A stretch of 64,000 nucleotides of DNA from Agathobaculum hominis (GTDB taxonomy: Bacteria > Bacillota > Clostridia > Oscillospirales > Butyricicoccaceae), in contig NZ_JACOPK010000004.1 of assembly GCF_014288055.1 (NCBI RefSeq), positions 186,001 through 250,000 of the forward strand. The letters are read 5' to 3'. The notes beneath the pieces were generated by a model, which was not told the DNA's origin, made no database searches, and saw only the letters and a program-made list of their open reading frames with translations. Made by a program: the position numbers and the translations under genes. This document shows, in pieces, positions 6,260-12,970 of the stretch (positions are counted from its first letter, which is position 1; every line of letters begins with the position of its first letter).

Positions 6260-6265
6260 TTTCAC

Positions 6266-6305
6266 AGCAGACCCCTGCCCTTTCTGGGGTCTGCTATATT
6301 TTCAA
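6266..6305 (+). terminator. Terminator after the DUF4236 gene
   Basis: AGCAGACCCC (6266-6275) pairs with GGGGTCTGCT (6286-6295), followed by ATATTTTC. It separates the DUF4236 gene from the integrase, which therefore probably has its own promoter. Confidence 0.8.
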
Positions 6306-6348
6306 CCGTTCAATCGAACAAATGTTTCTTTTTTGAGGAGGCATCTCA

Positions 6349-7737
6349 ATGGCAACCATCAGAAAACGCGGTAAATCATATCAAATCCGCGTCTCTTGCG
6401 GATACGACATCACCGGCAAGCAGATCGTCAAAACCCTCAACTGGACGCCGCCGGACGGAATGGGTGCACGACAGCTGAAAAAAGAACTGGACCGTCAGGC
6501 CGTGCTCTTTGAGGAGAAGTGCCGCGACCGAACGGCTCCCTCGGGCAGCATTAAGCTGGCTGACTACATCGACCAATGGCTGACCGATTACGCTGAGATG
6601 CGCCTCAAAGGTACTACCATCGCAGGCTATCGGCACTTCCGCAGCCGTGTTGTCGCCGGACTCGGACATCTGCGACTGGATAAGATCACACCGAACCATC
6701 TGAATGCTTTCTATCGAAACCTGATGGAGGAAGGCGTGCGGAATCGCGGCCTGTACCGCTGCGACGACTTCAAGGCGATCACCAGGGCGGCCGGTATCAC
6801 AGCCAAGGCCGTAGCCGAAAAGGCACATGTGCGTGTAGAAACGCTGTACGGCCTCAACCACGGCAAGAACGTTTCTGCGGAGACAGCGCGTAAGATTGCC
6901 GATGCCCTCAACACCACAGTAAACTATATTTTCGAGCCTGCGCAAACAACGGCGGACTTATCCAGCAACACCGTCAACCACTACCATAAGTTTTTGTCAA
7001 CCGTCCTTAGCACAGCAGTTAAGCAGGGGCTGATCAACGATAATCCCTGCACTCGCGCCGATCCGCCTGCTTACGCAGAAGATGAGCCGACATATCTGCA
7101 AGAGGATGATCTGCAAAAGCTCATTCAAGCATTAGCGCATGTGGAGATCAAGTATCGTACAGCAATCTATCTCCTGCTCGACAGCGGCATGCGGCGCGGC
7201 GAGCTGCTCGGCCTGGAGTGGAAGGACATTCACTGGGACAGCTACACCGTCACGATCCGCCGCAACTCGGTGTATCTCCCCGACCGCGGTACGTATACCG
7301 AAACGCCAAAGACGCGCAAGTCCGTGCGTACCATCAAGCTGCCGCAGGAGACCTTTGCCATGCTCCAGCAGTACCACGCATGGCAGTCCCGTCAGCGGCT
7401 CAAGCTGGGCGATAAGTGGCAGGAATACGATCGCCTGTTTACGACATGGTGCGGCGCACCGATGAACCCCTCTACCCTCACCGGCTGGTTTACCTCCTTC
7501 GCCCGGGAAATTGGCCTGCCGGAAGGCACCACGCTCCATTCTTTGCGTCACACCAATGCGTCCCTGATGATTGCCACCGGCACCAATGTGCGCACCGTGT
7601 CCGCCCGTCTGGGCCACGCGCAGACTTCTACCACCACCGATATCTATGCGCACGTAATCCAGTCCGCTGACGCTGCCGCGTCTGATGCCGTCGGCAGCAT
7701 CATCCATGCAAAGCAGAGCAAGACTAATGCTGATTAA
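6349..7737 (+). CDS. int: Tyrosine-type site-specific integrase with internal helix-turn-helix insert
   Basis: A protein of 462 residues. Residues 1-60 are the N-terminal arm-binding domain (TIRKRGKSYQIRVSCGYD). A SAM-like core-binding domain starts near 65 (LADYIDQWLTDY) but is interrupted at about 128-205 by an XRE-like HTH (ITAKAVAEKAHVRVETLYGL, ARKIADALNTTVNYIF) before it resumes (NTVNHYHKFLSTVLSTAV). The catalytic domain carries SGMRRGELLGLEW (first Arg), LHSLRHTNASLMI (HxxR), LGHAQTSTT (His) and DIYAHV (nucleophile Tyr). The start follows TTTTTTGAGGAGG. The gene ends 118 bases from tRNA-Pro, its probable target. Such HTH-bearing integrases seem restricted to Firmicutes elements as far as I know. 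Confidence 0.92.
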   Translation: MATIRKRGKSYQIRVSCGYDITGKQIVKTLNWTPPDGMGARQLKKELDRQAVLFEEKCRDRTAPSGSIKLADYIDQWLTDYAEMRLKGTTIAGYRHFRSRVVAGLGHLRLDKITPNHLNAFYRNLMEEGVRNRGLYRCDDFKAITRAAGITAKAVAEKAHVRVETLYGLNHGKNVSAETARKIADALNTTVNYIFEPAQTTADLSSNTVNHYHKFLSTVLSTAVKQGLINDNPCTRADPPAYAEDEPTYLQEDDLQKLIQALAHVEIKYRTAIYLLLDSGMRRGELLGLEWKDIHWDSYTVTIRRNSVYLPDRGTYTETPKTRKSVRTIKLPQETFAMLQQYHAWQSRQRLKLGDKWQEYDRLFTTWCGAPMNPSTLTGWFTSFAREIGLPEGTTLHSLRHTNASLMIATGTNVRTVSARLGHAQTSTTTDIYAHVIQSADAAASDAVGSIIHAKQSKTNAD

Positions 7738-7759
7738 ACTCGAATAAGGGACAACTAAA

Positions 7760-7795
7760 GGACAGCTCGCAGTTTTTATGCGAGCTGTCCTTTTC
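7760..7795 (+). terminator. Integrase terminator
   Basis: GGACAGCTCGCA (7760-7771) pairs perfectly with TGCGAGCTGTCC (7779-7790), followed by TTTTC. It ends integrase transcription before the tRNA. Confidence 0.9.
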
Positions 7796-7816
7796 AATGT
7801 GCTATTAGAAGTTACA

Positions 7817-7852
7817 AAAAAAGCCGCCCTTTCTCTCGAAAGAACGGCTTTA
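7817..7852 (-). terminator. tRNA-Pro(GGG) terminator
   Basis: On the minus strand AAAGCCGTTCTTTC pairs with GAAAGGGCGGCTTT around a GAGA loop, followed by a T-run. It begins three bases after the tRNA CCA end. The other two tRNAs in the window have terminators of the same build. Confidence 0.85.
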
Positions 7853-7854
7853 TC

Positions 7855-7930
7855 TGGTCCGAGTGACAGGACTTGAACCTGCGGCCTCTTGACCCCCAGT
7901 CAAGCACGCTACCAGCTGCGCTACACCCGG
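7855..7930 (-). tRNA. tRNA-Pro(GGG); probable attachment site of the element
   Basis: A 76-base cloverleaf: acceptor CCGGGTG pairs with CACTCGG, anticodon stem CTTGA/TCAAG with loop CTGGGGG (anticodon GGG, reading CCC), T-loop TTCAAGT, and an encoded CCA. Its 3' end faces the integrase gene 118 bases away, the usual geometry for an element integrated into a tRNA 3' end; the matching attL repeat would lie beyond the left edge. Confidence 0.95.
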
Positions 7931-8042
7931 ATTAATCCGTAAGGCTTCAAACCTTACTTATTTATTCTATCAAAATGGTCATTAAATGTCAAGCATAATT
8001 TTATAAAAATATGATTTTTGCATTACTGCATGGAAGCAGAAC

Positions 8043-8080
8043 GAGCGCAGCCGGTTTTGTCCGGACTGCGCTCTGATTTT
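8043..8080. terminator. Hairpin downstream of ribU
   Basis: GAGCGCAG (8043-8050) pairs with CTGCGCTC (8066-8073), with an inner CCGG/CCGG pair. A TGATTTTTTA run follows on the plus strand. It overlaps the end of leftward ribU transcription and may stop transcripts in either direction. Confidence 0.55.
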
Positions 8081-8698
8081 TTATCCTGCCTGATGACGGG
8101 AATGATGGAACTCGATCTGCTTGGTTTTAATGAAAACACTCAGTTTTTTGTATGCAAGCATCGTGATTACGGTGAGAATGGCGCCCTTGATGAGATTGAA
8201 AGGCAGAACGCCGAGCAGCAGGTACATGCCCATGCCGGTAATGCTCGGGTTGACCGCCGAGCAAAGCTCAAAGATAGCGTCCAGATTCCAGCCCATGCCG
8301 TTCACATAGAACGGAATGATCAGGAAATAGTTGGTGAGCATACCCATGCACGCCATCGCGACCGAACCGACAGCACAGCCGATGACCGCCATTTTGCGGC
8401 TTTTGTGTGCGCGGTAGACCAGAACAGCGATGATGACAAGTGTGGACAGCATGAGAAAGTCTGCGGCTTCGCCCGAACCGGCGGTCTGGGTCTGTGTCAG
8501 ATGGATCAGATCCTTGATGCCGATCATCGTGATCGCCGGAGCGATGCCGAGAATGAATGCTCCGACCAGAACGACAGCGCCCGAAAGATCGACCTTGAGA
8601 AAGGGCGGCATGAACGGAATCGGAAATTCAAAATACATCATAATGGTCGCGATCGCCGCAAATACTGCGGTGCAGGTAATTTTTTTTGCTTTTGTCAT
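8081..8698 (-). CDS. ribU: Riboflavin ECF transporter substrate-binding subunit
   Basis: A protein of 205 residues with five or six hydrophobic helices. It matches RibU-type S components in the start (AVFAAIATIMMYFEFPIPF), the conserved loop (FLKVDLSGAVVLVGAFILG) and MGMYLLLGVLPFNLIKGAI. It binds riboflavin at the membrane and works with a shared EcfA-EcfA'-EcfT module for ATP-driven uptake; such a module is at 62071-64000. The gene is preceded by an FMN riboswitch with a terminator, so uptake is shut off when FMN is abundant. That leader makes riboflavin the substrate with good confidence. Confidence 0.93.
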   Translation of the reverse strand: MTKAKKITCTAVFAAIATIMMYFEFPIPFMPPFLKVDLSGAVVLVGAFILGIAPAITMIGIKDLIHLTQTQTAGSGEAADFLMLSTLVIIAVLVYRAHKSRKMAVIGCAVGSVAMACMGMLTNYFLIIPFYVNGMGWNLDAIFELCSAVNPSITGMGMYLLLGVLPFNLIKGAILTVITMLAYKKLSVFIKTKQIEFHHSRHQAG

Positions 8699-8743
8699 AA
8701 CAGCTTCCTCTTTGCGTGTTCTGTTTTCGGTCTGCTGACCGAG

Positions 8744-8782
8744 GGAAAAACAAAAGCCCTTTGGAAAACTCCAAAGGGCGCA
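8744..8782 (-). terminator. FMN-riboswitch expression-platform terminator
   Basis: On the minus strand GCCCTTTGGA pairs with TCCAAAGGGC around GTTT, followed by TTTTGTTTTT. It lies between the riboswitch and ribU and is the expected off-state terminator. Confidence 0.88.
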
Positions 8783-8800
8783 CAGACGTACCGAAATACC

Positions 8801-8925
8801 CCTGTTTCTCTCATCCGGACTATGACCGTCGGTCGGGATTCACACCCGTCATGCCTTGCGGCTCGCAGACTATCGGGACTCACGCCCGTTTACTGCCGGT
8901 GGAGACTTTCACTCCGCCCTGAAAC
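8801..8925 (-). ncRNA. FMN riboswitch (RFN element)
   Basis: The minus strand shows the RFN core in order: AGGGCGGAGTGAAAGTC, CCACCGGCAGTAAA, GTGAGTCCCGA, GCGAGCC, ACGGGTGTGAATCCCGACCG and the closing GACGGTCATAGTCCGGATGAG. FMN binding favours the downstream terminator and lowers ribU expression. Confidence 0.95.
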
Positions 8926-8948
8926 AGAACATTTTTATTGATGGCTCT

Positions 8949-8977
8949 ATTATAAGCCGTCTCTGCTCTTCTGTCAA
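8949..8977 (-). promoter_or_regulatory. Sigma-A promoter of the FMN-riboswitch transcript
   Basis: TTGACA (8972-8977 on the minus strand) is followed after exactly 17 bases by TATAAT (8949-8954). Both hexamers match the consensus fully and the riboswitch starts about 24 bases downstream. Confidence 0.9.
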
Positions 8978-9576
8978 TCCCCGGAAGAGAAACTTTGCAG
9001 GATCTCGCAAAGCTGCTGACGAGTGCCGACAGCGTTGATGAATTCGAGCAGTGCGTTGGCAGTCATGTGCTGCGGCAGATCGAGAGCCTTGAGGACGGCA
9101 GCACGGCGCGCCGCGCTGTCCGGACGGCCGGACAGACCCCATTCAAAGAAGTCGGCCTTGGTAATCGTTCTTTCCGCAGGGGCGCGCTCTCCCTCTCCTT
9201 CAAACGTTGCGCCGGCGCGGCGGAGTGCGTCCAGGATAACCTCCGGACGCATCCCCTCGACGCCGAGCTTGCCCTCCTTGGAGCCATGCTTTTTGCGCCG
9301 CTCCTTGCCGGTAACATCGGGGACGTATGCCTGCTTGATCCTGTCCTGAGGGAGAGCGCCCTTGAGATAATTACGGATGACGAAGCCTGCGCCGTCGCTG
9401 TCGGTCAGCACGATCAGGCCGCGCGTTTCGGCAATGCGACGGATGACCTTAAGCTGATCCTTGTTATTGAAGATACGAAAGCCGCCGGTTTCGAGGACTA
9501 CCGTGTCGACCACTTGACGGACGGTATTGACATCGTAGCGGCCCTCCACGAGAATTGCTTCACGCAGTTTTATCAT
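8974..9576 (-). CDS. rnmV: Ribonuclease M5
   Basis: A protein of 200 residues with an N-terminal Toprim domain (LREAILVEGRYDVNTVRQVV with the catalytic Glu, and LTDSDGAGFVIRNYL with the DxD) and the family ending (GTRQQLCEILQSF). RNase M5 matures 5S rRNA precursors in Firmicutes. KHGSKEGKLGVEGM matches the conserved central stretch. Its start overlaps the stop of holA by four bases (ATGA), so it is the last gene of a comEC-holA-rnmV unit. Its stop lies under the promoter of the ribU leader. Confidence 0.93.
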   Translation of the reverse strand: MIKLREAILVEGRYDVNTVRQVVDTVVLETGGFRIFNNKDQLKVIRRIAETRGLIVLTDSDGAGFVIRNYLKGALPQDRIKQAYVPDVTGKERRKKHGSKEGKLGVEGMRPEVILDALRRAGATFEGEGERAPAERTITKADFFEWGLSGRPDSAARRAAVLKALDLPQHMTANALLEFINAVGTRQQLCEILQSFSSGD

Positions 9577-10625
9577 GATTTCGCCCCTTTCACCTCAGCC
9601 GCAATGTCGAGCAGCGTCAGCTCGATCAGCTTCTGCCTGTCGACGGCACTTCCCTTCAGCTCCGAATCTGTGCGCGCACAGAGCGAAGCCGCCCGGCGCA
9701 GTACCGGAAGCGGAAGCCGCCGCGCCGCGTTCTGTATCTTTTTGGCGTAAAACGGCGATTTTGAGCCGATCATTTCGGAAAGATACCGGTCTCCCCCGCG
9801 CGTTTCTGCACAGATCTTCGCAGCATACAGGCGCTGAATGTGGCGCATGATGGTCGTGAAGATGATGACCTCATTGTTCTTGAGGCGCAAAAGATCCCCG
9901 ACGAGGGCAACTGCTTTTTCAAACCTTCCTGCCGCGATCGCATCGGTCAGGTCGAACACTACCGCATCCAATACTGGTGAGCAGACCGCGTCGATGTTAT
10001 AGCGCTTGATCTCGCCTGTCGTGCAATGCGCTGACGCCTTTTCGATCTCTCCCATGAGATTGGTCAGTGATGTGCCGCACAGGAAGATCATATAGGCTGC
10101 ATCTTCATCCGAGATGATACAGTTCAGCTCACGCGCACGGCGTTCCAGACGCTCGATGAGTTCTTTTTCCTCCAGACGCGCAAATTCAGCAGTACAGGCT
10201 TTTTTTTCGAGCAGCTTGTACATTTTGGTGCGCTTGTCCGGTTTGGCCTCGAGAATGTCGAAATAAAATACCAGACAGACATAGTCCGGCAGGTCGGACA
10301 GCAGGTCGATCAGCTGGTCTCCGAAAGACGCAGGCGGCGCATAAATATTGAAATCAGTCACGATGACCAGCTTTCGTTCGCTCATCGCCGGATAGCTGTC
10401 TACTGCCTCGGTCAGCGACTCGAGCGTCAGCGTCTTGCCGTCCAGTTCGATGAGATTGAAGTCTGCGAATGTCTCATCTACGACTTTTTTTCTGAGCTGC
10501 CGCAGATAGTATTCTCTGAGGTAGGCCTCCTCGCCGTACAGGATGTACAGCGTCTCAAAGCTGCCCTTTGCGAGATCCTGCTTGAGCTTCAGCCGCCCGT
10601 TTTTATTTTGCTTTTCGACAGCCAT
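9573..10625 (-). CDS. holA: DNA polymerase III delta subunit
   Basis: A protein of 350 residues matching the clamp-loader delta subunit: ETLYILYGEEAYLREYYLRQLRK near the start (degenerate P-loop region), KLVIVTDFN, a helical middle and a C-terminal collar-like domain (LLRLKNNEVIIFTTIMRHIQRLYAAK). Delta opens the sliding clamp. The start at 10625 follows AAGGAGTGACGGC; the frame is open to 10655 but overlaps comEC. The comEC-holA neighbourhood is widespread in Firmicutes. Confidence 0.93.
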   Translation of the reverse strand: MAVEKQNKNGRLKLKQDLAKGSFETLYILYGEEAYLREYYLRQLRKKVVDETFADFNLIELDGKTLTLESLTEAVDSYPAMSERKLVIVTDFNIYAPPASFGDQLIDLLSDLPDYVCLVFYFDILEAKPDKRTKMYKLLEKKACTAEFARLEEKELIERLERRARELNCIISDEDAAYMIFLCGTSLTNLMGEIEKASAHCTTGEIKRYNIDAVCSPVLDAVVFDLTDAIAAGRFEKAVALVGDLLRLKNNEVIIFTTIMRHIQRLYAAKICAETRGGDRYLSEMIGSKSPFYAKKIQNAARRLPLPVLRRAASLCARTDSELKGSAVDRQKLIELTLLDIAAEVKGAKS

Positions 10626-10629
10626 GCCG

Positions 10630-12855
10630 TCACTCCTTTTTGTACCGGCGGACAATCCCGCCGGATGTATCTGTGCTTTCGCACGGAACGCTGCCGCAGC
10701 GGAGCGAAGTGGTTTCGCGCTCGGCGGTAACGAGTATTTTTCTTGTCTGCATGTGATTCATCAGTGGCACGAGCAATTCTGCATCGCCTGCTGTGTTCTG
10801 CGCGAGCATCAGCTCATCCGCGCGGGGCAGTTCGCCGCCGTTTTCAGCGAATGCTGCGAGCTGTTTTTTCGTTGCGCTGTGCAGAAAGAGAACCTTGTCC
10901 GCGATACAGACGCCGAGCTTCCCCTCGGCAACGGGGAAAACGGAAACGGGCGCCGCCGCACCGATGATGGACTGCGGTTCGGAAATCTCCTCGGCTTGAT
11001 ACTGCTCACATAGCCGCAGAAGCTCTATATTCTTCGCAGTCTCGGTGCAGCCGGACGGAATAAGAATGCGCTCGACCCTGACGTTTTCCATCAGCTGCGG
11101 CAGGTCGCGGGCGTGCCCCATGTCGACCGCTGTGAGAATGAGCGTGTCGATGCGCGGCACCCCGTTCAGACGCATCCATTCGTGCGTCAGTGCCGCAGCG
11201 CTGCGCGAGGTACCTGCACAGTCGATGAGCGTCGCATGACCGCGTGTATCCGAGAGGATAACCGCCTGTCCCGAACCGCAGGGCAGGTATGTTACGCTGT
11301 ACTCCCCAGTTCGGAGAACGGCGTCTGTGAGAAACAGCCCGCCGACCGTGCAGCAGACAAGCGGCAGCACGATGCGCCACCGAATGCGTGAGCCTGCGGT
11401 CAGCCAGACGATAACAGCGCCTCCGGCAAGTGCGATCGCCGCAATACCGAGCGGACGGCTGAGGTCGATCGAGCCGAACGGGAGCAATGAAATGCGTTCA
11501 GCAAGAATCAGCAGAAAGCGCAGCATCAGCCGCAGCGGAACGGCGAAAACCGGCAGGACTGCCGGGCAAAACGCCGAAACGGCGCACAGCAGATAACCAA
11601 AGACGAAGCACACACCCGTGAGTGCGGCCGCCGGAAGATTTGCAGGCAGAGAAAGCAGAGACGCGCGTCCGAAACAGGCGAGCGAGACCGGCAGTGTGAA
11701 GATTGAGGCGCAGACCGTGCACGAGAGCGCCCCTGCCGGAAAGGCAAGCAGCCGACGCGTCAGACGCGCACATTCCGCGAACGGCGCGAGCAGTCTGTGC
11801 TGCATGGAGGACGCGAACAGGATAAGACCGAGCGTCGCGGAGAACGAAAGCTGGAGACCGGCGCCTGCGGCGGCGTAAGGGTTCAGCAGCAGGAGCAGCG
11901 CAAGCGCCGCCATGAGAGACAGCTTGGGATTGACGTCCCGACGCAGGATAAAACCGAGCGCTGTAATACCGTACATGACGGCGGCGCGGATGACGGAGGG
12001 CGTCGCGCCTGCAACCGGTACAAACAGCAGAATGAGCGGCAGCGAGAGATAAACACCCCATTTTCTGCCGAGCAGCACGAAACAGAACGCCGCAAGATAG
12101 CCGACATGCAGTCCGGAAACCGCGACAAGATGGCTGAGTCCAGCCATGCGGAAGGACAGTGTATCGTCATCAGACATGCCGGTGCGGTCGCCCAGCAGCA
12201 GACCGCGCAGCAGTCCGGCTTCCCGTTCAGGCAGCGCTGCGGAAACCGCATTTTTGCAGAAGCGCGCGATGCGCTGCGGCAAATACCGCGGACTGCCGGA
12301 CGCGGAGCCGAGACGTTCGAAGCCGATCACATCACCGCTCTTGTTCTTGGTGGAGAATGCGGCGATAAAGCAGCCGTCCGCCGCAAGCGAGCGTTCCCGG
12401 TCGGGATTACTGCGGTAAAATGTCACATGTGCTTCGATGCGGTCTCCGGCGCAGAGTGGTGTATCACTCAGCGGAAGATAGCAGAAGGTGCGGAAACTGC
12501 GGCGCAGATAACGGTTCGGTTCAACGCGAAGCTCAGCGCGCTGGCTGTCCTCATAGACCGAGGCATCCTGCAAAACCGTCGCTCGAACGACTGCGCTGCG
12601 GCCGTTCAGCTCGCGGACGGGCTGTGCAAGATACCTGTCGCAGAGCGACAGCTGTACGAGCGCAAAGACTGCGGCGCACAGCATGGCGAGGACGGTAAAC
12701 GCTCGGCGATGCCTGACGGCGAATGCTGCGCCGATCAGCAGCACAGTGAGCACAGGAAGGCACAGGAACGGTGACGGGACGAGCCCGAAACGCACCGCGA
12801 TGAGCAGTGTCGCGGCATACGGGGGCACAAGATACAGCAGCGGTCGCTCGAACAT
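10630..12855 (-). CDS. comEC: DNA internalization channel ComEC/Rec2
   Basis: A protein of 741 residues. An N-terminal membrane region is followed by the DUF4131-like OB part (about 60-180), the polytopic Competence domain (about 200-480: GLLLGDRTGMSDDDTLSFRMAG, LSHLVAVSGLHVG, ATPSVIRAAVMYG) and a C-terminal beta-lactamase-fold domain (about 510-741). It carries single-stranded DNA through the membrane during transformation. The start at 12855 follows GGGGGAGAGGCC; the longer frame lacks a site. The metallo-beta-lactamase signature appears as LTAVDMGHARDL, so several expected His/Asp ligands are missing. Confidence 0.92.
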   Translation of the reverse strand: MFERPLLYLVPPYAATLLIAVRFGLVPSPFLCLPVLTVLLIGAAFAVRHRRAFTVLAMLCAAVFALVQLSLCDRYLAQPVRELNGRSAVVRATVLQDASVYEDSQRAELRVEPNRYLRRSFRTFCYLPLSDTPLCAGDRIEAHVTFYRSNPDRERSLAADGCFIAAFSTKNKSGDVIGFERLGSASGSPRYLPQRIARFCKNAVSAALPEREAGLLRGLLLGDRTGMSDDDTLSFRMAGLSHLVAVSGLHVGYLAAFCFVLLGRKWGVYLSLPLILLFVPVAGATPSVIRAAVMYGITALGFILRRDVNPKLSLMAALALLLLLNPYAAAGAGLQLSFSATLGLILFASSMQHRLLAPFAECARLTRRLLAFPAGALSCTVCASIFTLPVSLACFGRASLLSLPANLPAAALTGVCFVFGYLLCAVSAFCPAVLPVFAVPLRLMLRFLLILAERISLLPFGSIDLSRPLGIAAIALAGGAVIVWLTAGSRIRWRIVLPLVCCTVGGLFLTDAVLRTGEYSVTYLPCGSGQAVILSDTRGHATLIDCAGTSRSAAALTHEWMRLNGVPRIDTLILTAVDMGHARDLPQLMENVRVERILIPSGCTETAKNIELLRLCEQYQAEEISEPQSIIGAAAPVSVFPVAEGKLGVCIADKVLFLHSATKKQLAAFAENGGELPRADELMLAQNTAGDAELLVPLMNHMQTRKILVTAERETTSLRCGSVPCESTDTSGGIVRRYKKE

Positions 12856-12928
12856 GGCCTCTCCCCCGTCTCTCCTGCCGCAGCAGAGCGTTTTTTCATT
12901 AATCAGTATACCATAAGCCGCCGGGATA

Positions 12929-12964
12929 AACAAGTACGGCTCCCGCCGCAAGGGCAGGAGCCGC
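12929..12964 (-). terminator. Terminator of the MacAB-SLH operon
   Basis: On the minus strand CGGCTCCTGCC pairs with GGCGGGAGCCG around CTTGC, followed by TACTTGTTTAT. It lies 7 bases after the stop of the SLH gene. Confidence 0.75.
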
Positions 12965-12970
12965 AGAGAT

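Noticed and set aside
5321..6265. Leucine/glycine-rich frame on the minus strand of the repeat region
   Set aside because: The DUF4236 gene on the plus strand explains this region; a low-complexity repeat keeps several frames open.
8018..8941. 307-codon frame on the plus strand over ribU and its leader
   Set aside because: It crosses the FMN riboswitch and terminator and is antisense to a well-matched RibU.
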